From JBFXEO01 sp050180015 (GTDB lineage Bacteria; Bacteroidota; Bacteroidia; Bacteroidales; Tenuifilaceae): 18,639 bases of DNA. Made by a program: the position numbers and the translations under genes. Position 1 is the stretch's first letter. The number at the start of each line of letters is the position of its first letter. This document shows positions 1 to 7,745 of this stretch, in pieces. Under the pieces are notes generated by a model. It saw nothing but the letters and a program-made list of their open reading frames with translations. It made no database searches and was not told the DNA's origin. The stretch spans positions 1-18,639 of the forward strand of contig JBFXEO010000031.1 of NCBI GenBank assembly GCA_050180015.1, in the 5' to 3' direction.

Positions 1-63
1 GGGCCCGCCGGGTAAACGGCATATTACCAGAGCAATAAAAGTTTAACCGGAGATAATGTGCGT
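1..63. other. left-edge segment, no gene assigned
   Basis: This short stretch lies downstream of the mutS2 stop codon. One plus-strand frame is open from the edge to a TAA at 44-46 and would give a basic 14-residue tail. It could be the end of a gene lying to the left, but it is too short to identify. No hairpin with a T-run is visible here, so the mutS2 transcript end is not located. Confidence 0.3.
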
Positions 64-2550
64 TTAAACGTCGATATCTACTACAGTAATTCCGGAACCA
101 CCGTACTCAATATGCTCGTCGGAGTACGATTTGACCCCAGGAGTGTTTTTTAGGAGATCTCGGATAACCTGCCGCAGGATTCCGTTACCTTTCCCGTGTA
201 AAATCCTTACGCGTGAAATGCTTAGCATTAGGGCATCGTCAATCAAATCCTGAACGGTTTCAGCTGCCTCGTCGGCACGGTAGCCCCGAATGTCGATATC
301 GGTTTTAAAGTTTAGCCTACGTTTGTAGGAGTCAAATCCAGCCCCGGTTTGTGGTTGATTTACCACCTTGTTGAAGTTGCGGAATTCATTAGCGGTAATT
401 TTTTCAATTCTATCCAGCTGTAGTACGGTCATCATATTGCCAAAAGCAACCGAGGCCGATTGTTCCGATAGCGAGACCACCTCGCCCGTCAGGCTTTGTC
501 CTTTTACTTTTACTTTATCGCCGATTTGTATGGTTACCGGAGTATCGTCGGGAATATTTTTAGCCTTTTCGTTGCGGTTGGTTTTACCAGGTTGCTGTTT
601 TCGTTCCTGCCGTTGCTTAATCTGCTCTATTTTTCTATCTATTGATGTATCGCTTGTTTCTAAATTGGCAACAGCTTTTTTGAATGTATCCAACTCTTCC
701 CTTGCCTGTTTGGTATTTTCCTTTTGGGCGTTGGTTTCCTTTATTATTCGTATGGTGTTTTCTATTTGCCGGTTGGTTTCCGATAGTAATGCCTGTGCTT
801 CTTTTTTTGCCTTTGCAAGAATTTCTTTTCGTTGCTCCTTGATGGTTGAGAGTTCTTTCTCCAGTTGTTCCTGCAATTCCTCCGTTTTTTTGTTGGCGAC
901 TCTAATGTTGTTGCGTTTTTTTTCCCAGTAACGCTTATCGCGTGATATTTCCCGTAGATGTTTTTCGAATGTGATGTAGTTTTCGCCGGTTTTTTCAGCG
1001 GCATCGGCTAAAACATTCTCGGGCAATCCAATTTTCCGGGCAATTTCGAAGGCAAAGCTGCTGCCGGGTTTTCCAATTTCGAGCTGGAACAACGGTTCAA
1101 TTTGGGCATTATCAAAAAGCATTGCGCCATTTACAACACCACTGGTACTTGCCGCGAAATGCTTAAGGTTGGAGTAGTGGGTGGTAATTATCCCAAAGGT
1201 TCCAATACTGCAGAGTTGCTGTAGTATTGATTCGGCAATGGCCCCACCGGCCATGGGCTCTGTTCCTGCTCCAAACTCATCGATTAGTATGAGCGACTCC
1301 TTGTCCGCATTTCTCAAGAAATATTTCATGCTGAGCAGGTGGGAGCTATAGGTACTCAAATCGTTTTCCAACGATTGCTCATCGCCAATATCAATGAAAA
1401 TATTCTTGTAGAGCCCCATTTCGGAATTTTCCAGCAAGCATGGCAAAAATCCGCATTGAAGCATGTACTGTAGCAGTCCTACGGTTTTCAGGCATACCGA
1501 TTTTCCGCCGGCGTTTGGCCCAGATATAAGTAAAATTCTGGATTGCTGGTTCAGCTCAACATCCAGGGGAACAATATTCTTCCCTTCTTTTTTTAAACTT
1601 TTCAGCAGCAGAGGATGCTTTGCCTGCCGAAGGTACGTGGAGGTGGTATTAAGCAGTATTGGCTTTGTGCCGTAATACTCGATGGCAAACAATGCTTTTG
1701 CCCTAATGAAGTCGATATCCCCAAGAAAATTATACGCCGACAGCAGCTCTGGTAGATAGGGTCGGATACTACCGGCAAAATCAACCAGAATCCGTATGAT
1801 TTCACGCCTTTCGTCGTATTCCAGCTCTCGAATCTCATTGTTTAGCTCAACCACCTCAACGGGTTCAATAAAAACCGTTTTTCCTGTTGACGATTCATCG
1901 TGGACTATGCCCTTTAGCTTACGTTTGTTGGCGGCTGTAACGGGAATAACCGTTCGGCCTTCGCGTACCGATGGCGTAACATCCTGCTCCACAATCCCCT
2001 GCTCTCGTGCACTGCGCAGAATACTCTGAATTAGCCTGGAAACAGATAATTGTTTGGAGGCAATTGTACTTCGGATTTGAGCTAATTCCGGGGTGGCATT
2101 ATCCTTGATTCGGCCAAACTTGTCGAGGATTGAGTCTATACGTTCAACAACGTAGGGGTAGTAAGCAATGTCCCTGGACAGCTCGGCGATGTAGGGATAT
2201 TTTTCCGATGCTTTGTGAAAGAATGAAAGAATAGATTTAATGGTTTCAAGTGATCGTTTTAGGTTTTGCAACTCCAGCTCATCGAGCCAGGTGCCCTCCT
2301 TTGCAATTTTACTGAGCGAGGGGGTTAAATCGTAGTAGTTTTCAGCTGGGAATGAGTTTTCCATCAGGCAAATGGATTTCATTTCATCAACCAGAGAAAT
2401 CTGCTTACTGACAAGATTGAAGTTGGTTTGAAAGCCTGCGGATGAAACCTTCTCCGATCCAAGCGTACAGAGACACTTTGAGGAAACTATATCACGAACC
2501 TTATCAAATCCTACCTTTTGTTCGAAACTATCGGGGTAGATGTTGGCCAT
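64..2550 (-). CDS. mutS2: MutS2 family ATPase/nuclease
   Basis: MutS2 is a MutS paralogue without the mismatch-recognition domain. In other bacteria it acts on branched DNA to limit recombination and, in some species, on collided ribosomes. The protein is about 828 residues, normal for the family. Visible parts in order are the helical core, the ATPase with Walker A GPNAGGKS (about residues 344-351) and Walker B ending in Asp424-Glu425, a long charged coiled coil (about 510-640), a small beta-rich linker, and a C-terminal Smr domain (from about 750) with DIRG at 753-756 and the HGKGNG loop at 785-790. An open frame continues upstream to a TTG at 2574, but the ATG at 2550 gives the usual family N-terminus (MANIYPDSFEQK), and a TAnnTTTG box lies between the two candidates. 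No sign of damage. Which of the family's roles applies here cannot be read from sequence. Confidence 0.96.
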   Translation of the reverse strand: MANIYPDSFEQKVGFDKVRDIVSSKCLCTLGSEKVSSAGFQTNFNLVSKQISLVDEMKSICLMENSFPAENYYDLTPSLSKIAKEGTWLDELELQNLKRSLETIKSILSFFHKASEKYPYIAELSRDIAYYPYVVERIDSILDKFGRIKDNATPELAQIRSTIASKQLSVSRLIQSILRSAREQGIVEQDVTPSVREGRTVIPVTAANKRKLKGIVHDESSTGKTVFIEPVEVVELNNEIRELEYDERREIIRILVDFAGSIRPYLPELLSAYNFLGDIDFIRAKALFAIEYYGTKPILLNTTSTYLRQAKHPLLLKSLKKEGKNIVPLDVELNQQSRILLISGPNAGGKSVCLKTVGLLQYMLQCGFLPCLLENSEMGLYKNIFIDIGDEQSLENDLSTYSSHLLSMKYFLRNADKESLILIDEFGAGTEPMAGGAIAESILQQLCSIGTFGIITTHYSNLKHFAASTSGVVNGAMLFDNAQIEPLFQLEIGKPGSSFAFEIARKIGLPENVLADAAEKTGENYITFEKHLREISRDKRYWEKKRNNIRVANKKTEELQEQLEKELSTIKEQRKEILAKAKKEAQALLSETNRQIENTIRIIKETNAQKENTKQAREELDTFKKAVANLETSDTSIDRKIEQIKQRQERKQQPGKTNRNEKAKNIPDDTPVTIQIGDKVKVKGQSLTGEVVSLSEQSASVAFGNMMTVLQLDRIEKITANEFRNFNKVVNQPQTGAGFDSYKRRLNFKTDIDIRGYRADEAAETVQDLIDDALMLSISRVRILHGKGNGILRQVIRDLLKNTPGVKSYSDEHIEYGGSGITVVDIDV

Positions 2551-2561
2551 TATTTTTTCTG

Positions 2562-2569
2562 CAAAATTA
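2562..2569 (-). promoter_or_regulatory. candidate -10-like box of mutS2, nearly leaderless
   Basis: Read on the minus strand this is TAATTTTG, an exact match to the Bacteroidota box TAnnTTTG, and it is followed by C as in many such promoters. Its end lies 11 nt before the mutS2 ATG, so a transcript starting about 6 nt downstream would carry a leader of only a few bases. I see no clear TTTG/TTG box at the expected upstream distance, which keeps confidence moderate. Confidence 0.45.
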
Positions 2570-2572
2570 CAC

Positions 2573-2600
2573 AAAAAACGGCAGCTACTACAGCTGCCGT
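2573..2600 (-). terminator. Rho-independent terminator (minus strand)
   Basis: There is a perfect 9-bp stem (2578-2586 with 2592-2600, ACGGCAGCT against AGCTGCCGT) around a 5-nt loop, followed on the minus strand by six T residues (2573-2578, the first shared with the stem). It sits 24 nt after the stop codon of the DUF3858 remnant and 22 nt before the mutS2 start, so it would end the transcript of the former gene and isolate mutS2 from it. Confidence 0.75.
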
Positions 2601-2623
2601 TCTTCTTCCGCCGGTATATAGAC

Positions 2624-3143
2624 CTATAATTTAATCAGCACGCAACTTCTGCCATCGGCAATCGATACCCGTTTCAAAAAGTTATAGATATTGCTAAAGC
2701 TGGATGCGGGGTAATTCCCCCGGTTAATTGTAAGCTTACGGCAGTAAACAAGGGTTTGGTTGTCCCTTGGGGTTAGGCTGGCTTCGTACTGACCAATTTC
2801 ACCCTTTATGTTGTAGAGGGATAATCGAACTCCAGCTTGTACCCGCTGGGAATTTTAATTGACAGGGAATCGCTCGCGGTATAACCCACACCAAAGCCTA
2901 CGTCATTTGTTCTGCTCTGGCTGGAGAACGGGAATACGTATTTGTTAAATACATTGGGATTAAATATGAGCCTGTTGCCGCTGACATTGCCGTGCTGAAG
3001 AATCGTAGCATGTATTTTAATCGTGCCCTGCGGATTCTTGTATGTGCTTTGATTGTTAAAATCGAATTGGTTGTTTGTGTATTGTAAATGCCGGTGCTGA
3101 TTCTTGAGTGAACTTTCCCCGGTAAATGAATGTCTAAATAGCT
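2624..3143 (-). pseudogene. C-terminal remnant of a DUF3857/DUF3858 transglutaminase-like protein, frameshifted
   Basis: Reading the minus strand from about 3143 gives a beta-rich sequence (IHATILQHGNVSGN, then IKIPSGYKLEFDY) that meets a TAA just past position 2820. Shifting frame at about 2813-2822 lets it continue (LYNIKGEIGQYEASLTP, then a CRKLTINRGNYPA segment, and an end in RSCVLIKL) to a TAG at 2624-2626. The pattern, with a PxGYKLE strand, a GxY strand and a late RGxYPxxxFxxxxxF motif, is what I know from the C-terminal DUF3858 domain of Bacteroidota proteins that also carry DUF3857 and a transglutaminase core. Those domains are absent: the frame is closed by a stop upstream near 3148. 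What is left is roughly 170 codons of a protein usually over 600 residues. The family call rests on recalled motifs; the frameshift and missing N-terminus are seen directly. A terminator still follows it. Confidence 0.7.
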
Positions 3144-3463
3144 ATTGAATATTGAATAGTTGTATAAGTATGATTGCGTATTTGCTCAAAAGCGATGGTT
3201 TAATTATAGTTAGTAGTCGTTACTTTTCTTAGTTTTACCTGTTTTTTGTGAAGGTTTATTAAAAAGAGAATAAAATCTTGAGGAGTTTTTGTTGCATTTA
3301 GCATTTATTCATGCTCAGCGGTAAAACTTTTGGAAAGGTTGCATTAAAAGGAATATATAATACATTGATAAAGATAAGTTTATGTGGTTTGCTGTTTTAT
3401 CGGTCTATGATCTCTGGATTGGGATCAAAAGGTGTATAAATATACTGTCATATTGTATTAGTG
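3144..3463. other. A+T-rich non-coding stretch between two broken genes
   Basis: About 320 nt without a coding frame I can support. It holds a small inverted repeat, CTATT and AATAG (3142-3146 and 3155-3159). It also holds a possible weak promoter for the kinase gene: TTG at 3339-3341, 19 nt, then TACATTGA at 3361-3368, an imperfect TAnnTTTG. It presumably contains the start signals of the kinase/regulator pair and perhaps decayed sequence of the DUF3857 gene. Confidence 0.4.
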
Positions 3464-4501
3464 ATGCCCGGTATTCATTCGTTATACTATCAAATTATAG
3501 GCGAATCGGTTGACCTTACCGATGAACCTATATTTTTGCTTGATAAGGATAAAGTTATTAGAGTATGGAATCGAGCGGTGGAAAAGTTTACTTTACTTGG
3601 AAAGGCTGAAATCCTTGGTCAAAGAGAAGATTACCTATGTGAAGTTTTATACGGGGATGGGAGAAGTACAATAGCAAAACATGTGCTGGATTTTGATGAC
3701 GAGGCTTTAATGGCCCGCGATATTGTTAAAATTGCGCCTAATACCTATGTTTCTCCATTAATTATAGAAAATACGTTCGGGGAAAAGACGGCTTACTCTG
3801 CTACAATTATAAAGCTGTACTTTCGTAGTCAACTTACAGGTGTTTTGGAAATTATTAAAAATTATCAGTCCGACATAAGCGTTGATTTGATGCTGGAGGT
3901 AATCCTTAAAGAGCGCAGGGAAATGTCGCAGGATATTCACGATGAGCTACTCTCCCTGTTGTCCACGCAGAAAGTTTTTTTGGATTTGTTACAGAATAAT
4001 TTACGGAGCTGTAATATTCCATTTAAAAGGGATTACTTAGACTATTCGTTAAACCTTAATGTTGAAACGTTAAAAACAACACGAAGGCTTATCGGTAAGT
4101 ACTCTGTTGCCGAGGAATTGACCTTTTTGAGGAGCACGCTGCTTTAGCTTTGCCATTGGATCAATAAAACCTGGATTATTTTTATTGAGGTTTAAATTCC
4201 AAGGGAGATAGACAGCATTAGCTATAATGCTCAGGCAGAACTTGTTAAAATATGCAAGGAGTTAATTAATAATACGCTAGCACATTCCGGTGCAACAAGG
4301 GCCTGGTTCGTTTTTCTTTACACCCAAATGGATACTACGCTCATATACAAAGACAACGGAGGAGGTTTTGATAAAGATACAACGATGGAGGGGAATGGGT
4401 TGAAGAATATAAGGAGAAGGTTAGACGGGTTAAACGCCGATTGGATTATTGAGTCAAGCCCCCATAATGGTTTTATGTTAAAAGCAACCTTAACAAATTA
4501 A
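3464..4501 (+). pseudogene. PAS sensor histidine kinase (NarL/HisKA_3 type), broken in the middle
   Basis: The first part (3464-4144, 227 codons) begins with a PAS domain (about residues 10-135; DEPIFLLDKDKVIRVWNRA early, GVLEIIKNY at its end), then a HisKA_3 dimerisation helix with the phospho-acceptor motif DIHDEL (His159). TAG at 4145-4147 ends that frame. The ATP-binding half follows at about 4205-4501: N box KELINNTLAHSG, G1 box DNGGGFD (4352-4372) and G2 box GNGLKNI (from 4391). Both halves are in the same frame, but between them are TAG (4145) and TAA (4193), and the best family-like reading (INKT, then GLFLLRFKFQG, then EIDSISYN) needs changes of frame, so at least two indels are implied. 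No transmembrane segment is seen, so it would have been cytoplasmic. ATG 3464 is preferred to GTG 3461. The split product would lack ATPase and should not autophosphorylate, unless the breaks are assembly errors. Confidence 0.8.
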
Positions 4502-4504
4502 CCC

Positions 4505-5173
4505 ATGGAAAAAACAGATAAACATTGCATTAATGTTGCAGTTGCCGATGATCATGAGTTATTTAGAATTGGGATGAGATATTTATTCGGGGAGATTTCG
4601 GGCGTAAATTTTCTGTTTGATGCCTCTAACGGGAAAGAGCTTCTTGATATGCTCGGGGATAGTTTACCCGATATAATTTTCATGGATGTATGTATGCCCA
4701 TCATGGACGGAATTGAGGCTACAGCGTATATTCGTAGCCATTACCCGAGCATTAAAATAGTGGTGCTAACCTCTTACGATGACAGGGGTAATTTTGAAAA
4801 AATGCTTAAGCTTGGTGTTAATGGCTTCATGCTCAAATCGGCTACAGCCCTCGAGATTCGAACCGCAATAGTTCAGGTAATCAAGGGTTTAACATTTATA
4901 TCCAACGATTTGTTCGATTTAATTTCAAAAATTGTTGTCAGCAAAAAAGAAACGGTTAACACCTGCCTGAGTAAACGCGAAAAGGAAATCTTAGAATTAA
5001 TTTACCTCGGGATGGAAACCAGGGCTATTGCCGAAAAGCTATTTGTAAGCCAAAGAACCATCGAAAAGCATAAATCCAGTATGATGGCTAAAACCAATAC
5101 AAAAAACACCGTTCAACTTTTAATTTTTGCCATAAAGAATAAACTTATCGAGGCCAATATTTGCTTACTGTGA
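4505..5173 (+). CDS. NarL/FixJ-type response regulator
   Basis: A 222-residue two-domain regulator. The receiver domain has the acidic pair Asp15-Asp16, phospho-acceptor Asp61 in IIFMDVCMPIMDG, the switch Thr in VVLTSYDD and Lys111 in FMLKSA. The C-terminal LuxR-type helix-turn-helix starts near residue 157 (LSKREKEILELIYLGM) and carries the recognition-helix pattern VSQRTIEKHKSSMM. It starts 3 nt after the stop of the kinase gene and was clearly co-transcribed with it as its cognate partner. It is intact with all catalytic positions, so it may be phosphorylated by another kinase or small phosphodonors, or be an early stage of losing its input. Its targets are unknown; the downstream inverted repeats and chemoreceptor gene are positional candidates only. 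Confidence 0.93.
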   Translation: MEKTDKHCINVAVADDHELFRIGMRYLFGEISGVNFLFDASNGKELLDMLGDSLPDIIFMDVCMPIMDGIEATAYIRSHYPSIKIVVLTSYDDRGNFEKMLKLGVNGFMLKSATALEIRTAIVQVIKGLTFISNDLFDLISKIVVSKKETVNTCLSKREKEILELIYLGMETRAIAEKLFVSQRTIEKHKSSMMAKTNTKNTVQLLIFAIKNKLIEANICLL

Positions 5174-5754
5174 ATTATAAGAGTTCGTTTCGATTTTACA
5201 GGATTACCTTGTTTTATCAACAATCAACACGGCTGAAAAAATTAAAAGGCAGCTAGAGCGCTAAGCCAAAAGCGTTAAATATCATCAATTGTAAACTCTC
5301 AAGTTTTCCTGTTTTCCTGTCACCCAAACACCCTTAACCATCTCTCCTCTTTGGTTCGTGAACATCAACGGTTTGAACGGGTTATGCGTAATTTTACTAG
5401 CTACGCAGGGTAAGTTCTCCCGGCATTTTTTAGTGTAAATACTAATTTACAATTCAGATTGGGGTATATACTTTAGCAAAAATACTACCGCTATTGTGAT
5501 TCTATGTGCATTTAATATTACACCCTTCAATACCCTGTATTTATATTTTGAATACAACAGCAATACTGTTGAAACATCATACAACATTCAGAATATAAGG
5601 GTAGCCATCAACTTCTTGTCGGTTATTAACATGCAGGATGGCAATGTTTTAAGCAACTGCTAAGAATTAGTAACAGCTGCTCTCGGCTGGGCTGTTTGAA
5701 CAATTGGGAAACGAATGAACATAATTTTTAAACTAACTTAAAAACAATAAAAAA
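5174..5754. other. 581-nt intergenic stretch with inverted repeats
   Basis: No coding frame on either strand looks real and I see no tRNA fold or clear terminator. It contains a tandem TTTTCCTG (5304-5311, 5312-5319), the inverted-repeat cluster at 5385-5450 listed separately, and a small hairpin CAACAG-CAATA-CTGTTG (5555-5571). An imperfect TAnnTTTG-like box, TACTTTAG, follows the cluster at about 5469. The chemoreceptor promoter should lie here but I cannot place it confidently. The length is unusual for this otherwise compact window. Confidence 0.5.
5385..5450. promoter_or_regulatory. cluster of inverted repeats, candidate operator region
   Basis: Three perfect inverted repeats lie within 66 nt: TGCGTA-N11-TACGCA (5385-5390 and 5402-5407), TTAGT-N6-ACTAA (5430-5434 and 5441-5445) and, overlapping it, GTAAAT-N4-ATTTAC (5435-5440 and 5445-5450). 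The spacing of the first would suit a dimeric regulator binding one face of the helix. It lies between the response regulator and the chemoreceptor; binding by that regulator is inference. Confidence 0.35.
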
Positions 5755-7620
5755 ATGAAATGGAATGACCTTAAAGTATCAACCAAGCTTTTTACCGGAT
5801 TTTTCGCTGTTATTATTTTATCTCTTGCCGTAGGCATTGTAGGCTTCAGGGCAGTAATTAATATTCGCGATAGGGCTGAAAAAACCGAGACCGTTAGCGC
5901 CATTCTTAACGAGTTACTATCAGCAAGATTAAACCTTCGAACTTACCTGCAGTTGCAAAAGGACTCTGATATTCAGAACGGCAAGGAATCTCTCGGTAAA
6001 ATTATTGCTACTGCCACTGATCTAAAATCAAGATTTATCGCGGCCGAAAATCAGGAGTACGCTAAAACAATTATCGATAATGCCCAACAATACCTGCAGG
6101 GCGTGGATTTGCTCCACCAATCGGTCGTGCAAAAATCGGATGCTTTAAAAGGCATTGAAAAGAATGCAAAATCAATTGAATCAATTTGTGGCGCAAGAAA
6201 CATCGACACACAGGGCGATGCAATGTTTACATTGCTGACTAGCAGGATACTCGCCAATCAGTTTATTAGAACAAACGATTTTACGCTTGTGAGCGCTTTC
6301 CACGAAAATTTTGCCAGGGCGCAGGAGCTATTCACGAATAAATATCCCGGCGTTTTTGATCAGCTCCTAAATGAGTATGAAACAAACTTTAATATACTGG
6401 TAGAGACCACCAAAGCGGTACAGGAAAAAGAGGCCAGCTTGGTCAGCGTTGGCGTAAATGCAAAAGAAAACGCGGAGATGGCCATAAAATTGCTAAAACA
6501 GCAGCAGGAATCCATAATCAACCAATCGGCCACGCTTATTGTTATTTTTGTTGTGTGCGCCATTCTTATTGGCATTTTAGTTGCAGTTTTTATATCTCGG
6601 TCGATTGCCTCTGCTATTAAAATTACTTCCAGCATTATAGAAGAAGTTTCGAAGGGTGATTTAACGGTAAATATCGATAGGGGTATGAAGGACAGGAAGG
6701 ATGAGTTTGGTTTCCTGGCAAGAATTGTGGGTAATATGGTGGACGAGCTGAAAAAGATTACATCGAGTATTTCCAAAGGAGTGGTAAATATTGTTGCCGG
6801 ATCCGAGCAGCTAAGCTCAACCTCGCAGGAAATGTCCCAGGGGGCATCGGAGCAGGCATCATCTACCGAGGAGATTACAAGTTCCATGGAGGAAATGGTA
6901 TCGAATATTGAGCAGAACGCCGAAAATGCCCAGAACGCTGAAAAGATTGCCCAGAAAGGCGATGACGGGATAAACCAGGTGGCACAATCGGCCGCTAAAA
7001 GTTTAGATTCTGTGCGAGAAATAACCCAGAAAATATCAATAATTGGTGAAATTGCATTTCAAACGAACATTTTGGCCCTCAACGCTGCTGTTGAGGCCGC
7101 CCGGGCTGGTGATCATGGCCGGGGATTTGCCGTTGTTGCCGCAGAAGTCCGTAAACTTGCTGAGCGTAGCCGGGTAGCTGCAAACGAGATCGAGGTATTG
7201 TCCAGAACCAGCTTGAAGGTAACCGAGGAATCAAGTATTCTGATGAACAATATACTTCCGGAAATAAAGAAAACCACCCAGCTTGCCAGGGAAATTGCCG
7301 CTTCGAGCTTGGAACAGATGAACGGGGCAGGGCAAATCAACAATGCAATCCAACAGCTGAATCAGGTTGTGCAGGCTAATGCCGCTGCAAGCGAGGAGAT
7401 GGCTACCAGCTCCGAGGAATTTTCCAGCCAGGCAGAGCAGCTGCGGGAAATTATTAACTTTTTCAAGGTTGATAATCAATCATCCAGCTTGCCGAAAACC
7501 CGTAAAAAAGAACACAGCGTTACACCGCTTAAACCGGCTGACGATAAAGTTAAATCATCCCACGGGGTTAAAATTAATATTGAAGATCATAGCAGCGATA
7601 GCGATTACAGCAAATTTTAG
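5755..7620 (+). CDS. methyl-accepting chemotaxis protein (transmembrane chemoreceptor)
   Basis: 621 residues with the full chemoreceptor plan. A short cytoplasmic start is followed by TM1 (about 12-31), a helical periplasmic sensor of about 227 residues, TM2 (about 259-281), HAMP (about 282-335) and the long signalling coiled coil. The conserved hairpin tip is at about 430-470 (GEIAFQTNILALNAAVEAAR, then HGRGFAVVAAEVRKLAERS), where CheA and CheW dock. Methylation-type helices are suggested by runs such as EQASSTEEITSSMEEM. The sensor has two similar helical halves, each with a basic residue near its start (SARLNLRTYLQ and LTSRILANQFIRTNDF), resembling helical bimodular (HBM/McpS-like) domains known to bind organic acids; the ligand is inference. 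The last 50 or so residues are a polar linker with no CheR/CheB-binding pentapeptide. No che gene is in the window, so its partners lie elsewhere. A hairpin ends the transcript. Confidence 0.95.
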   Translation: MKWNDLKVSTKLFTGFFAVIILSLAVGIVGFRAVINIRDRAEKTETVSAILNELLSARLNLRTYLQLQKDSDIQNGKESLGKIIATATDLKSRFIAAENQEYAKTIIDNAQQYLQGVDLLHQSVVQKSDALKGIEKNAKSIESICGARNIDTQGDAMFTLLTSRILANQFIRTNDFTLVSAFHENFARAQELFTNKYPGVFDQLLNEYETNFNILVETTKAVQEKEASLVSVGVNAKENAEMAIKLLKQQQESIINQSATLIVIFVVCAILIGILVAVFISRSIASAIKITSSIIEEVSKGDLTVNIDRGMKDRKDEFGFLARIVGNMVDELKKITSSISKGVVNIVAGSEQLSSTSQEMSQGASEQASSTEEITSSMEEMVSNIEQNAENAQNAEKIAQKGDDGINQVAQSAAKSLDSVREITQKISIIGEIAFQTNILALNAAVEAARAGDHGRGFAVVAAEVRKLAERSRVAANEIEVLSRTSLKVTEESSILMNNILPEIKKTTQLAREIAASSLEQMNGAGQINNAIQQLNQVVQANAAASEEMATSSEEFSSQAEQLREIINFFKVDNQSSSLPKTRKKEHSVTPLKPADDKVKSSHGVKINIEDHSSDSDYSKF

Positions 7621-7639
7621 TGAGTTGTTGACATAAAAT

Positions 7640-7674
7640 CCGGGAAAGCCCTTTATTGAGAAGGGCTTTCCCGG
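7640..7674 (+). terminator. strong hairpin between convergent MCP and rubrerythrin genes
   Basis: A perfect 14-bp stem (7640-7653 with 7661-7674, CCGGGAAAGCCCTT against AAGGGCTTTCCCGG) encloses a 7-nt loop. The tail after it is only moderately T-rich (TTAACATTT), and on the minus strand it is followed by GATTTTAT. It lies 20 nt after the chemoreceptor stop and probably works in both directions. Confidence 0.75.
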
Positions 7675-7745
7675 TTAACATTTGGTTGTAGCGGCCTGTT
7701 ACGATTATGGAATAATTCAACTTTCAACCCGATTGAAAAGGAATA

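Noticed and set aside
368..931. A 187-codon plus-strand open frame inside mutS2
   Set aside because: It lies antisense to the coiled-coil region of a clear MutS2 gene; its Ser/Cys/Phe-rich composition is that of a mirror frame. The same applies to other long antisense frames, e.g. in the chemoreceptor (6360-6887) and rubrerythrin (7929-8282).
3142..3159. CTATT-N8-AATAG inverted repeat beside the DUF3858 remnant
   Set aside because: Short, purely A+T-rich apart from one base per arm, no T-run and no repeat elsewhere; too weak to call a site.
4145..4195. Programmed stop readthrough or recoding of TAG and TAA within the kinase gene
   Set aside because: Both stops lie in the frame shared by the two halves, so readthrough was considered. 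The intervening residues in that frame fit the family less well than a frame-changing reading, and I see no recoding structure; indels are simpler.
5304..5319. Tandem TTTTCCTG repeat
   Set aside because: Only two 8-nt copies, A+T-rich context, no further copies; probably chance.
5350..5385. GGTTCGTGAAC and nearby sequence resembling a tRNA T-arm
   Set aside because: No matching acceptor, anticodon or D-arm can be drawn around it.
2624..5754. Possible mobile element explaining the broken genes
   Set aside because: No transposase fragment, terminal inverted repeats or target duplication could be found around either broken gene.
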